Assembly (NCBI GenBank): GCA_000746015.1
Contig: JQKK01000008.1
Span: 118,923-182,922 of the forward strand
Direction: 5' to 3'
From: Lachnospiraceae bacterium MA2020
GTDB taxonomy: Bacteria > Bacillota > Clostridia > Lachnospirales > Lachnospiraceae
DNA length: 64,000 nt
This document shows, piece by piece, positions 35,966 to 44,424 of this stretch; within the stretch, counting starts at the first letter, position 1; every line of letters starts with the position of its first letter. The notes below the pieces were generated by a model. It saw only the letters and a list, made by a program, of their open reading frames with translations. It did not search any database and was not told the DNA's origin. The translations under genes and the position numbers were made by a program.

Positions 35966-36116
35966 TCGTGCATAGTCAAAAATAACAATTAATACGACAC
36001 TCAAACATTTTTCTTTTATCATTTTTCACAATTAAAACCATAATCTCTGCGCTTAAAACATTTTTCTTTCTAAATTATATCAGAGGTTTGCAATTACGTA
36101 ATATTACACACTTTCC
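35966..36116 (-). promoter_or_regulatory. Array leader with extended -10 promoter
   Basis: AT-rich sequence between the cas12a stop and the first repeat. TATAAT (36074-36079, minus) preceded by TG gives an extended -10; no strong -35 is seen. A predicted start near 36067 leaves a leader of about 100 nt. A segment at 36051-36064 resembles the start of the repeat in the opposite orientation, and AAACATTTTTCTTT occurs twice (about 36004 and 36056). Confidence 0.6.
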
Positions 36117-39100
36117 TTACAACAAATGCGTTTGCGCATATTCAAGCCATTCAGCATTTGTCATTGCTAAATTAATCTTTTCTCCCTCACTTTTCTGCCT
36201 TATTTGCTCTAATACCCAAAGACCTTTCCTTGCAATATTATACGCTCCATTTGCATCCGCATCCTTTGGTACAGAACCATCCGACAATTCTGAATTAAAA
36301 TATGCCTCTCTCTTATTCTTTACAGGTGAAATTATATAATCCCTTGTTCCGTCTGAAGTACTATTTCTCATTTGTAATGTTTGTTGCAATAATCTATATA
36401 ATCTTCTATAAAACTCCGCTTCTTCATTGGATATAATCATGTCTTTTACATTTCTTCCATCTTCATACGGAATCTTATACTGTTCAAATAAATTTTTCAT
36501 TTCATCTGTAACTACAACAACTTTTTCATCGAACATATTATTTTTATCTGGATTACGGTACTTAATTATTCTTTCACCATTGGTACAAACAGTCCATTTA
36601 CTGTTAATACCGCACGCTCTCTGTGTAAATGACCTATAATCAAATCCAAATTCAAATACATTCTCTAAGGCATTAAATCTTATAAAGTCGAAACCATCAA
36701 AAAATCTTTTTGATTTTTCAACATTTTCACACTTCATGTAAAATAAATTCGCAAATCCCGTAGTTGGATCAATCTTACTTGTGAGATACGCAGGGACATA
36801 ATAAATCACACCACTTTGTTTTCCCAATTCCTTAAAACTTTTAAACTTAGATGTTAATTGCAATGCATTAAGTGCTCCGCCTAATTCCTTCGGTGAAGTT
36901 TGTTCCCTACTCTTATCAATTACAAGATAATTCAACTTATCTATAAGCATTTTCTCAAACTTCTGGTACACCTGTTTTTCAACTTTCTGTCTACCTCTTT
37001 TAAAGCCAAAATTTAAATCTTCCAAACAAATAATTGCATTATATTTAAGTACAAGCTTAGCAACTACATTAACCACCTGACTTAAATATCCAGCCTTTAA
37101 ATCCCTTATATTTTCTACTGTATTCCAATCTTTACGTGCTTTATCTCTACCGCCTTCCCTCTCATCTAATAATGCATGATAATCTGTTTCAATATCATAT
37201 TCCTTATTAATAATTGAATTTAATGATATTTGTTCCAATATATTACCTTTTGAATCAATGACAACTACATATAAAAGATTCCTCTCTCCACGATCTATAC
37301 CAATTACATTTACATTTTCATCAATTCTTATCGCACTATTTACAGCATCGTTAAAGCGTTTTACTTCATCAACGCCAAAGTTCATAGTGATAGGAATATG
37401 AAGTGTAAATTTATCCTTGCTATACCTTTTATCCTTCACAATATCATAAGAAAATGTGCTTGTTTCTTTTGTTCTTGCCCTATTTGGATTCTTATTCTTT
37501 ATCTCTTCTCCAGCCTTATGAATAATTAATTCATCTTCTGAAATTGAAGCAGGTCGATAGAAAACCTCCGCCTCACCATTTAGCTTATACACAACATCAT
37601 CAATATTCCTTTGATCAAATAGCATCATGAAATACAATGTATGCAAATTAAGCTTGCCTTTACTATACATAGAAAAATCTTTGTTATATATCTGAAACAA
37701 ATATAATTCATTTCTTTCAATCAAGTCATTTATATATGTTTCATCAATATCTGTATATGTAAGCTTATATCCTTGCTTTTCTACTTCTCGATAAAATTCA
37801 CTAATATCATTATAGGATGCTGTATCAGAAAACTTAAATCCAAATTTAGACCAATCTTCATGCTTACTAATAGATTCCTTAAAGAAATCTATCAAATTAT
37901 GACAGTCTTCCAGTGAAAACATGTTTCCTTTCTTATGCGTACCTTTCTTATAATTTGAATAAATCTCTGATGATGGATTATAAAAATCAATATTTGATTT
38001 CGCGAAAAAGACTTTCGGAAGCATTTGATTTGGTACAGGCAACAACTTGTAATCCACTTTTTTAAATACTTTTTCTGTTTTTGCTACTGGCGGATTTACA
38101 AAAGCTTTATTAGCAGATGTATTCATAATACCTAAATAATATTTCCCATCTTTTAAAAGCAAAACTCCCAGGTTATCTGTTTCTTTATTCCTATCCCATC
38201 CATTTAGCAATGTGGATCTATTAAAATTTAGTTTTACTTTCTCGGTGGAAAATGGCTTTTTCGTTAAATAATTTCTTGTCATATTATATAAAGAATCCAC
38301 CTGCTTTAATTCAACAAGTAATTCTTCATGCGCCGAATAAACAATTAAATCTTTTTCCAATTCTTGTCCGCTACTATTAATAAGTTTTAATTCACGTTCT
38401 AATACCTTAATTGAATCCAAAAAGTCTTTAATTGCTTTCACAGCTTTTCTATTTTTAGCTAACTTTCTGCTTCTATCATGTTCATTAATTACAATTCTCA
38501 AGAAAGTTTCATTATTGATAATAATATTTTCTATGTCATCAGAAATCTGATGAATGTAATTTTCAATCAAATTACAACTATCTTCTGATAAATTACATAG
38601 ATGTTCCAAAGAATAGCTTTTATTCTTCTTTAATTCTTTTTGACGTTTTTCAAAATACTTATCATCCTTCTTTTTATTCTCATTAGCTAAATCATATTCC
38701 TGATTTAACAAATCATCAAAAGTTCTCCAATTTTCAAAAACAATATTTGACATCGCTGTTTTTGCCAAATCATTCTTTACATAAACATTCTTTCCTTTTG
38801 ATTCTCTTAATGCATCAAAAAATGCACTAACCTTGGATGATTTAAGACTTTCAATCAATACACTTCCATAGGATTCAACATTATCTATCAATACCTCATC
38901 ACTTTGGAACTCATCAATAAAAGATTCTTCTCTATCAGATAATATCTGTTTATAAAGCATCTTCATCTTTGGGATTTTTCTAAATCCATTCGCCTTCTGA
39001 TTTTTCTGATTATACAAATTGATGCTTGAATTTATCTTACCAACTTGAGAATTATATGTATCAATTCCATCCTGCGTTAAAGTCTTGTTGAAAGTCTCAA

Positions 39101-39737
39101 CTATAAAAAGACTATCTTGCTCTTCTTCCCCTAAACCATCTGCTAAAATGCCCGCTGTTTTTACAAATCTATAACTCTTTACATTATCCAAAAACTTTGG
39201 GAAATTCTCATTAATCAATCTATAGGCAACAGTAGATGACTTTTCCTTATCTGAATAAAGATTTTCTCTCACTTTATTGTAACTTGTAAAATAAGTGTAG
39301 AAATTCCTAAAACTCTCCAAAGCGTTGTAATCATCTTCTGAAATAGAAGGCAATTTCTCTAATAAATCTAAAATATCCTTCTTACCAATCTTAGTAAAAT
39401 TCTCATGGGCCTTTAATTTTTCGACCACTTCTTTTCTTAACAAATCCTGTGTTTTGTTAAAATCTTCTCTATCACTTACTTCTTTTTGATTCTTCAGATA
39501 TATTTCTGCAGCAATTTTAAGGCTTGGTAACGTACAATTATCCAATGCCTCATTTATAAGCTGTTTATGATATTCATCCAGAATCCCTTTAACATGTTCG
39601 TAATTCTGCTTCCTCTTTACATCAGACTCTAATATATTATTCTGACGAATATTATCTAGCGTTTTTCCAATCGGAATCAATTCATTCCTTATTGTTTTAC
39701 TTACCGGATACTGCTTTGTTAAACTCTCATAATACAT
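36117..39737 (-). CDS. cas12a: Cas12a (Cpf1) RNA-guided nuclease
   Basis: 1206 residues. N-terminal YPVSKTIRNELIPIG is the Cas12a wedge/REC start. RuvC-I IGIDRGERNLL has Asp815, RuvC-II IICLEDLNFGF has Glu906, the Nuc-lobe arginine in QMRNS is about 1124, and RuvC-III DADANGAYN has Asp1161; all are intact, so it should process its crRNA and cut DNA. From memory it is nearly identical to the Cas12a of Lachnospiraceae bacterium MA2020. The ribosome site AGGGAGGAAAT lies before the ATG, whose first 19 bases overlap the frame of a disrupted oppA. The array follows directly. No cas1, cas2 or cas4 is present on either side. The gene is visibly more AT-rich than its neighbours, consistent with transfer. 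Confidence 0.98.
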   Translation of the reverse strand: MYYESLTKQYPVSKTIRNELIPIGKTLDNIRQNNILESDVKRKQNYEHVKGILDEYHKQLINEALDNCTLPSLKIAAEIYLKNQKEVSDREDFNKTQDLLRKEVVEKLKAHENFTKIGKKDILDLLEKLPSISEDDYNALESFRNFYTYFTSYNKVRENLYSDKEKSSTVAYRLINENFPKFLDNVKSYRFVKTAGILADGLGEEEQDSLFIVETFNKTLTQDGIDTYNSQVGKINSSINLYNQKNQKANGFRKIPKMKMLYKQILSDREESFIDEFQSDEVLIDNVESYGSVLIESLKSSKVSAFFDALRESKGKNVYVKNDLAKTAMSNIVFENWRTFDDLLNQEYDLANENKKKDDKYFEKRQKELKKNKSYSLEHLCNLSEDSCNLIENYIHQISDDIENIIINNETFLRIVINEHDRSRKLAKNRKAVKAIKDFLDSIKVLERELKLINSSGQELEKDLIVYSAHEELLVELKQVDSLYNMTRNYLTKKPFSTEKVKLNFNRSTLLNGWDRNKETDNLGVLLLKDGKYYLGIMNTSANKAFVNPPVAKTEKVFKKVDYKLLPVPNQMLPKVFFAKSNIDFYNPSSEIYSNYKKGTHKKGNMFSLEDCHNLIDFFKESISKHEDWSKFGFKFSDTASYNDISEFYREVEKQGYKLTYTDIDETYINDLIERNELYLFQIYNKDFSMYSKGKLNLHTLYFMMLFDQRNIDDVVYKLNGEAEVFYRPASISEDELIIHKAGEEIKNKNPNRARTKETSTFSYDIVKDKRYSKDKFTLHIPITMNFGVDEVKRFNDAVNSAIRIDENVNVIGIDRGERNLLYVVVIDSKGNILEQISLNSIINKEYDIETDYHALLDEREGGRDKARKDWNTVENIRDLKAGYLSQVVNVVAKLVLKYNAIICLEDLNFGFKRGRQKVEKQVYQKFEKMLIDKLNYLVIDKSREQTSPKELGGALNALQLTSKFKSFKELGKQSGVIYYVPAYLTSKIDPTTGFANLFYMKCENVEKSKRFFDGFDFIRFNALENVFEFGFDYRSFTQRACGINSKWTVCTNGERIIKYRNPDKNNMFDEKVVVVTDEMKNLFEQYKIPYEDGRNVKDMIISNEEAEFYRRLYRLLQQTLQMRNSTSDGTRDYIISPVKNKREAYFNSELSDGSVPKDADANGAYNIARKGLWVLEQIRQKSEGEKINLAMTNAEWLEYAQTHLL

Positions 39738-39904
39738 TTATATTTCCTCCCTATACCCTTCTGGGCGTACCCTTCGTTCCGTCTGTCCATAACCATGGTG
39801 CCAGCGCAGTCTACCCTTGTTCCATTGACATATATGTGCCTTGCAGAAAAGAACGGTACCCACACAGCATCCTCTATTACAAGCTTGCTTTCTATATCGT
39901 TATG
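39719..39904 (-). pseudogene. 3' fragment of the oppA-like gene cut off by IS607
   Basis: Between IS607 and cas12a a frame reads HNDIESKLVIEDAVWVPFFS, then ARHIYVNGTRV, and ends at a TAA inside the cas12a start. This is the expected C-terminal tail of a family-5 peptide-binding protein, and continues in sense from the fragment ending AEYST at 41907. Stops lie immediately upstream, where the IS end begins. The sequence therefore is not an RNA gene, though it looks structured. Confidence 0.8.
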
Positions 39905-39941
39905 TTACTATTTTTTTATTTAACTTTATTAATATTAAAGA

Positions 39942-39971
39942 TTTATAATAAATAAAATATTTATCATTCAA
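39942..39971 (-). promoter_or_regulatory. Candidate outward promoter in the IS607 right end
   Basis: Minus strand: TTGAAT (39966-39971), 18 bp, TATAAA (39942-39947), pointing at the oppA tail and cas12a about 200 bp away. The AT-richness lowers its specificity. Confidence 0.4.
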
Positions 39972-39983
39972 TATTGCTTGTAA

Positions 39984-41219
39984 TTACGCAACATTTACTC
40001 TGACTGGATGTAACACTACACCCTCTATCCCATCAGCAAACGCATTAGGGAATACTTTTTTCGTTATCTGATACGCTCCATTTACATCAGCATTTATCTT
40101 AATCCCTGTATTGCTTACAAACAAACCTCTGTATTTTCTGCGAGACTTGTCATAGCAGGTTTTTACAGGCTTTTCACCATCAAGAAAGCTCGTTCCGCTC
40201 GTATAGCTTTCCTCTGTAAGAATTACATTTAATCCTACATTTTCAGCTTTATACTGGACCATCTGAATAAACCGCATCTGTGGTATACCTACAAAAGACT
40301 GATTTACAATCTTTCCCATCCGGCTCTCTTGTTTCCACTCTTTGTTATTGCCTATTACTATAGTATTAGCTCCCACAGAAAGAGCATAGTTTACAAGATG
40401 AAGGCTTGCCTTGTGCATGTAGTCATCTATCTTGTTATTCCTCTTGTCTGTAATCCTACCCATCCTTTGAGTGTAGTCTTTATTATTCATTCTCTTTGCA
40501 ATCTCTCTGAAATGAGAAAGTTTCTTGTTGTAGTATTTGTTTATCGATTTAAGACCCTTACCGTTAATTACAAATGGTTTCAAACCAAAGTTGTTTACTA
40601 CGGTTGCCAAGTTATCCAAACCAATATCAACACCCAGATACTTTCCGTTATCTTCAAGTTTTACATCGGGAACTTCAACATTATAAACAAGCTCCACTAC
40701 TATATGTTTATAGCGTGGCAGAAATCTTACCTGCTGAAAAGAACTGAAATTAGCTTTTTCTGTAAATTGGGGACAGATTGTAAATCCCTTAAAAGACTTC
40801 GGAAACACAAGCAGATTATCTTTAAGCTTAACGTTCTGATTAGTCATAATAAGAATTGCATTTCCATCTTTAGACTTATATTTGGGCAGTTTTGGTCTGC
40901 CTAAGAATTTATCCTTATTTTTACTCCATTCCTTAATTGCCTTGAAAAAAGACTTCCAGTTCTTATCAAGCAGCCTTAAAGTCTGCTGTGCCGCCTGTGC
41001 TGTCGGCATCTGCTTATAGTCATCAAATTCCAGATCAGCCTTTAATATTTTGTCTAGCTCCTCATAACGAATCCATTTGTTATTTTTAACAAATTCATTA
41101 CGCACGATATAATTAGCATGATTATAAAGATTTTTTGACTTATGGGTAAAATCACAGAGCAATGAGAAATACTGATTATTCGGTTTTATAAGATGTTTTT
41201 CAACTCTTTGAACCTTCAT
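39984..41219 (-). CDS. tnpB: TnpB, IS607-associated RNA-guided nuclease with shifted RuvC-II
   Basis: 411 residues. RuvC-I LGVDIGLDN has Asp198 and RuvC-III INADVNGAYQ has Asp378. At the usual RuvC-II glutamate position the sequence is VIGNNKEW with Gly290; a conserved-looking Glu pair follows at 336-337 in LTEESYTSG. That is the about 45-residue displacement described for Fanzor proteins and a TnpB branch. The C-terminal zinc ribbon (two CxxC pairs) is absent; only Cys355 is there. It is expected to be an omega-RNA-guided nuclease promoting IS retention. The ATG at 41219 lies inside the tnpA end. Confidence 0.9.
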   Translation of the reverse strand: MKVQRVEKHLIKPNNQYFSLLCDFTHKSKNLYNHANYIVRNEFVKNNKWIRYEELDKILKADLEFDDYKQMPTAQAAQQTLRLLDKNWKSFFKAIKEWSKNKDKFLGRPKLPKYKSKDGNAILIMTNQNVKLKDNLLVFPKSFKGFTICPQFTEKANFSSFQQVRFLPRYKHIVVELVYNVEVPDVKLEDNGKYLGVDIGLDNLATVVNNFGLKPFVINGKGLKSINKYYNKKLSHFREIAKRMNNKDYTQRMGRITDKRNNKIDDYMHKASLHLVNYALSVGANTIVIGNNKEWKQESRMGKIVNQSFVGIPQMRFIQMVQYKAENVGLNVILTEESYTSGTSFLDGEKPVKTCYDKSRRKYRGLFVSNTGIKINADVNGAYQITKKVFPNAFADGIEGVVLHPVRVNVA

Positions 41220-41805
41220 CTTCCTCGATTATCTCCTTGATTTTTTTTGCTTTGCGGCTACTATACAGTTTCATGGAATAGCAGTGCAGCAGACTTATTA
41301 TTTCTTCAAATATTTCCTGACTGTCAAGCTTTTCAGAGCCGACTTCACTCATAACGATTATCTCACAGCCAAACTTCTTGAACAGATATGTGAATAGTCC
41401 AAAACCCACCCTCGAAAGCCTGTCTTTATAAGTAATCACAACTTTGTTTACTTTTCCTGCAAGTATGTCATCAAGCATTGTGAAAAAGTCCGTTCGTTTT
41501 TCAAAGTTTATTCCACTTGCTACATCACTGAAAACACCATTGATTATATATCCGTTCTGAAAACAGAATGTCTTTAACAGCTGTATCTGGTTATCCAGGT
41601 CTGCCTTTTGTTTTGAGGTTGAAACTCTGGCATAGATATAAGTTTTGCGTTCAATGTCCTTATTCAGCATACGGTACACACTGTCCGCATCATAGTCATA
41701 TCTGCCGTTTCCTTTTACGGTAACTTTAATCTTATTGGTCTTCACATATTTAGTCAGTGTTGGTCGTGTAATTTGTAAAATTCTTAAAACTTCCTGTGCT
41801 GTCAA
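41200..41805 (-). CDS. tnpA: IS607-family serine recombinase
   Basis: 201 residues from a TTG at 41805, preceded by AAGGAGGGAG; no ATG fits. An N-terminal MerR-like HTH (VLRILQITRPTLTKYVKTNK) is followed by the small serine-recombinase domain, with the nucleophile in YARVSTSKQ near residue 63 and KDRLSRVGFGLF near 128. It catalyses excision and integration of the element without large target duplications. It overlaps tnpB by 20 bp. Confidence 0.92.
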   Translation of the reverse strand: MTAQEVLRILQITRPTLTKYVKTNKIKVTVKGNGRYDYDADSVYRMLNKDIERKTYIYARVSTSKQKADLDNQIQLLKTFCFQNGYIINGVFSDVASGINFEKRTDFFTMLDDILAGKVNKVVITYKDRLSRVGFGLFTYLFKKFGCEIIVMSEVGSEKLDSQEIFEEIISLLHCYSMKLYSSRKAKKIKEIIEEDEGSKS

Positions 41806-41829
41806 AATGACTCCCTCCTTCCAAAGTAT

Positions 41830-41858
41830 ATTTTACCTTTGTTGAAAGAGAGAGTCAA
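41830..41858 (-). promoter_or_regulatory. Promoter of tnpA-tnpB
   Basis: Minus strand: TTGACT (41853-41858), 17 bp, TAAAAT (41830-41835), inside the left end of the element, 25 bp from the TTG start. Confidence 0.8.
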
Positions 41859-41906
41859 TAATTATTATTAAAATAACTTAATATTAGCAAATACTATTAA
41901 TCAAAA

Positions 41907-43448
41907 TCATGTACTATACTCTGCCATCCGCTTTTCAAAATCCGTGATATTTCTTGCTTTTATTATCCTGTTTATGGTATCTTCATCAGCATAATTACTG
42001 GAATACCTCTCTGCAGCATCCTTAGAACCAAATATCGTATAGAAAAAATTGTCCGGATCATTATAGTCGGCAATCCACTGAAACTGATATGCCATGATCT
42101 GACCTGTCCGCCTTAAATGCAATCGACTCTCCTTATCATAAACGACCAGTACTGCATTTAATCCTACTGCTGTCAAATCTTCCTGGATCAATGCAGTAAA
42201 CTTCTGCAAAGCGGTATCTGCTGTAGAAGATATAGCCAGCTCAATAACATCTCTTTGCCCGATTCCGGCCTCTTTTAAGAGTTCCTTGGCTTTTACAGGA
42301 TCATATTTAAGCCACCCCTGCAATTTCTTATTGTATCCCATCAGTCCTTTGGGTATGATGCCATCGGTGAGCTCTGCATATCCTCCATATACCTCATTTA
42401 TGATTCTTTCACGGTTAATTGCATACTGTATTGCTTTCCTTACCTTTATATTGTCAAGCGGAGCTGTCTTCGTATTAAGCATAAGGCTGATTATCTCTAC
42501 ATTTTCCTTTGCGACAAGCCTGTTTTTATAGACTTCATTGTCAATATAAAAACTGACAGCCTCAGGATTTACATATTCAAGATCGAGTATGTCAAGTCTT
42601 CCTTTTCTAAATTCTCTATCCATCACCGCCGGTACCATTACTCTTACCTCAGCTTTTTTGACAGATGGCTCATCCCCCTTGTAAAAAGGGTTTAGTTCCA
42701 TGCGGCAAAACGAATCGCTGTTTTCCGTTATGATATATGGTCCACTCCCGATAATATATCTTATGTCTGTACCATATGAGTCACCTGCCGCAGTAACGCT
42801 CTTCTTACTGAGTATCGAGCATGCCGGAGAGCCCAGCATACTTACGAAGCTTGGAAATGCTTCTTTTAACGAAATATCTATGTGGCTGTCGTCTATGACT
42901 TCTATGCCTCTAAGTGCTGTTTCTTCTCCGTTTTGAAGCTCTTCTGCTCCTTCTATCATGTCAGTAAATGCCTTCTGTTCACTATCCGGAACCGTGAGAA
43001 GTCTGGTAAGCGAAAACTCAACATCTTCTGCCGTAAGCGGTGTCCCATCTGAGAAACACGCATCATCCTTTAACGTAAATGAGTATTTTTTGCCGTCATC
43101 AGAAACTTTCCACTCTTTCGCAAGCGATGGTACAATCTTACTACTGCCATCCTCATTCTGTTCTACATCAACAAGTCTTTCAAAAACATTCAGCGCAATA
43201 TAATAGCTGTCAGTGTTTTTGGCAATATCCATATTTCCCAGCTCAGCATCTGTCGCAAGACGAACGAGCCCATCCTCGACTTCTATATCTGTGCTATCTT
43301 CTGAGATACTCAAATCCCCCCGAGCATCATCTTCCAATGCTCCGTTCAGCAGCTTTTGGGACCTTAAAGTATTAAATATACATACAGTCACCAGCAATAG
43401 TGCTGCAGCAACGGCCGTAATATAAACTATCTTTTTAAGATTTTTCAT
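41907..43448 (-). pseudogene. OppA-like peptide-binding protein, 5' part cut by IS607
   Basis: About 513 residues from the ATG at 43448 (MKNLKKIVYITAVAAALLL, a signal/anchor sequence without a lipobox Cys) to AEYST and a stop supplied by the IS607 end. It is a family-5 solute-binding protein: SLAKEWKVSDDGKKYSFTLK near 100, then FSDGTPLTAEDVEFSLTRLL. The last about 45-60 residues are displaced to 39719-39904. Loss of the final strands probably impairs folding, but a truncated protein could be made. No opp permease genes are nearby. Confidence 0.85.
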
Positions 43449-43467
43449 ATTTTTGCGCTTACTACTC

Positions 43468-44112
43468 CTATTCTTTAGTTCCCTGTATGCCAACTCCTGC
43501 CATTGATAGGAATACTTTTGCTACAAGCCATATTACAGAAGATGCTGACGGGAGCAGCAATTCGTAGGGAAACAGAGGTATCAATCCAAGCAAGTAGTTG
43601 ATCACAGCAAAGCCACCAATTACCGACGTTAAGCATACGACGACCAACCGGCTCATATTCACTGCCAATTTTGCTACCGCCAGTGCAGCCACAAACGAAA
43701 TTACTGTAATTATCACCAGACTGATATAAGGTCCAAAATTACTCAGCTTTTTGCTGAAATAGTTTTCAAAATACACAGGTAGATTTTCCTGTCCGAACTG
43801 AAAAACCGCTATGAAGATTCCTGCAAGATAGACCTTGTACGATACTGCTCCTCCTATCAGTCCCAAAAACACCTCTCCCATCAAAAGCTGTTCACCTTGC
43901 AATCCCAAAGCTGAGAATATTATCAGCCCTATCCTATATCCAAAGATAAAGCCCATTCCCGTCAAAAACATTTTGTAAAATCTGAAGCCCTCCAGGCAGC
44001 AATATCCTGCGATAATTATGCCAATAACATAAAACAGTGGTCCTTTTGAAAAATCCAAATACGCAAACATATTGATAAAACTGTCAATAGCCGTTCTCCA
44101 TTCATCTGTCAT
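43468..44112 (-). CDS. Polytopic membrane protein of unknown function
   Basis: 214 residues from the ATG at 44112, which has AGGAGGGGG just upstream. About six hydrophobic segments are seen (for example LFYVIGIIIAGYCCLEGF and YISLVIITVISFVAALAVA), with a Gly-rich pattern (FLTGMGFIFGYRIG) like DUF4203/TMEM198 proteins; that resemblance is weak. It lies 19 bp before the oppA-like start and so was cotranscribed with it. Divergent from patB. Confidence 0.7.
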   Translation of the reverse strand: MTDEWRTAIDSFINMFAYLDFSKGPLFYVIGIIIAGYCCLEGFRFYKMFLTGMGFIFGYRIGLIIFSALGLQGEQLLMGEVFLGLIGGAVSYKVYLAGIFIAVFQFGQENLPVYFENYFSKKLSNFGPYISLVIITVISFVAALAVAKLAVNMSRLVVVCLTSVIGGFAVINYLLGLIPLFPYELLLPSASSVIWLVAKVFLSMAGVGIQGTKE

Positions 44113-44310
44113 AAACCCCCTCCTATTCTCCAAAAATCACATTGTATATTTTATACATCGCTTTCATACAAAGTAATCTTCATAATATCTCTTAGCTACT
44201 ATATCGGATAAAATGTAAATAGAGTTTAATGATATATTGCATTTTTTCATAATCAGAATGATTATTTTCAAAATATATTGCAAAAACGGGATTTAATTGT
44301 ATAATTCCTA

Positions 44311-44338
44311 TTGACTTAGTATGAATTTAGGTTATACT
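44311..44338 (+). promoter_or_regulatory. Sulfur-box promoter of patB-metB
   Basis: TTGACT (44311-44316), 16 bp, TATACT (44333-44338), preceded by CCTA. The dyad is TAGTAT-N11-ATACTA. Its layout matches the promoters at 33821 and 35356. A palindromic TGATATCA repeat lies in the leader near 44350-44390. Confidence 0.85.
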
Positions 44339-44424
44339 ATTATTCAACGTATGATATCAGACCAAATCGCTAAACTCTCACTGATATCACTTTTTAATTA
44401 AATATAGAAGAAAGGATAACGACT

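Larger units (their letters stand above)
39899..41910 (-). mobile_element. IS607-family insertion sequence (tnpA + tnpB)
   Basis: About 2.0 kb with a serine recombinase and TnpB overlapping by 20 bp. The ends are placed by where the oppA reading frame breaks: near 41907 on the left (promoter) side and near 39900 on the right. No terminal inverted repeats or target duplication are obvious, as expected for IS607. The 3' region after tnpB (39900-39984) is very AT-rich and could hold the end of a guide (omega) RNA, but I see no clear structure. Confidence 0.85.

Noticed and set aside
39740..39900. Structured segment upstream of cas12a taken at first for an omega RNA or a tracr-like RNA
   Set aside because: It translates cleanly as the C-terminal tail of the disrupted oppA-like protein, so it is coding remnant.
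36085..39982. Similar TTGCAATTACGTAA / TTGTAATTACGCAA near the ends of cas12a and tnpB, considered as direct repeats flanking cas12a
   Set aside because: About 11 of 15 matches in AT-rich sequence, and one copy overlaps the tnpB stop codon; chance is likely.
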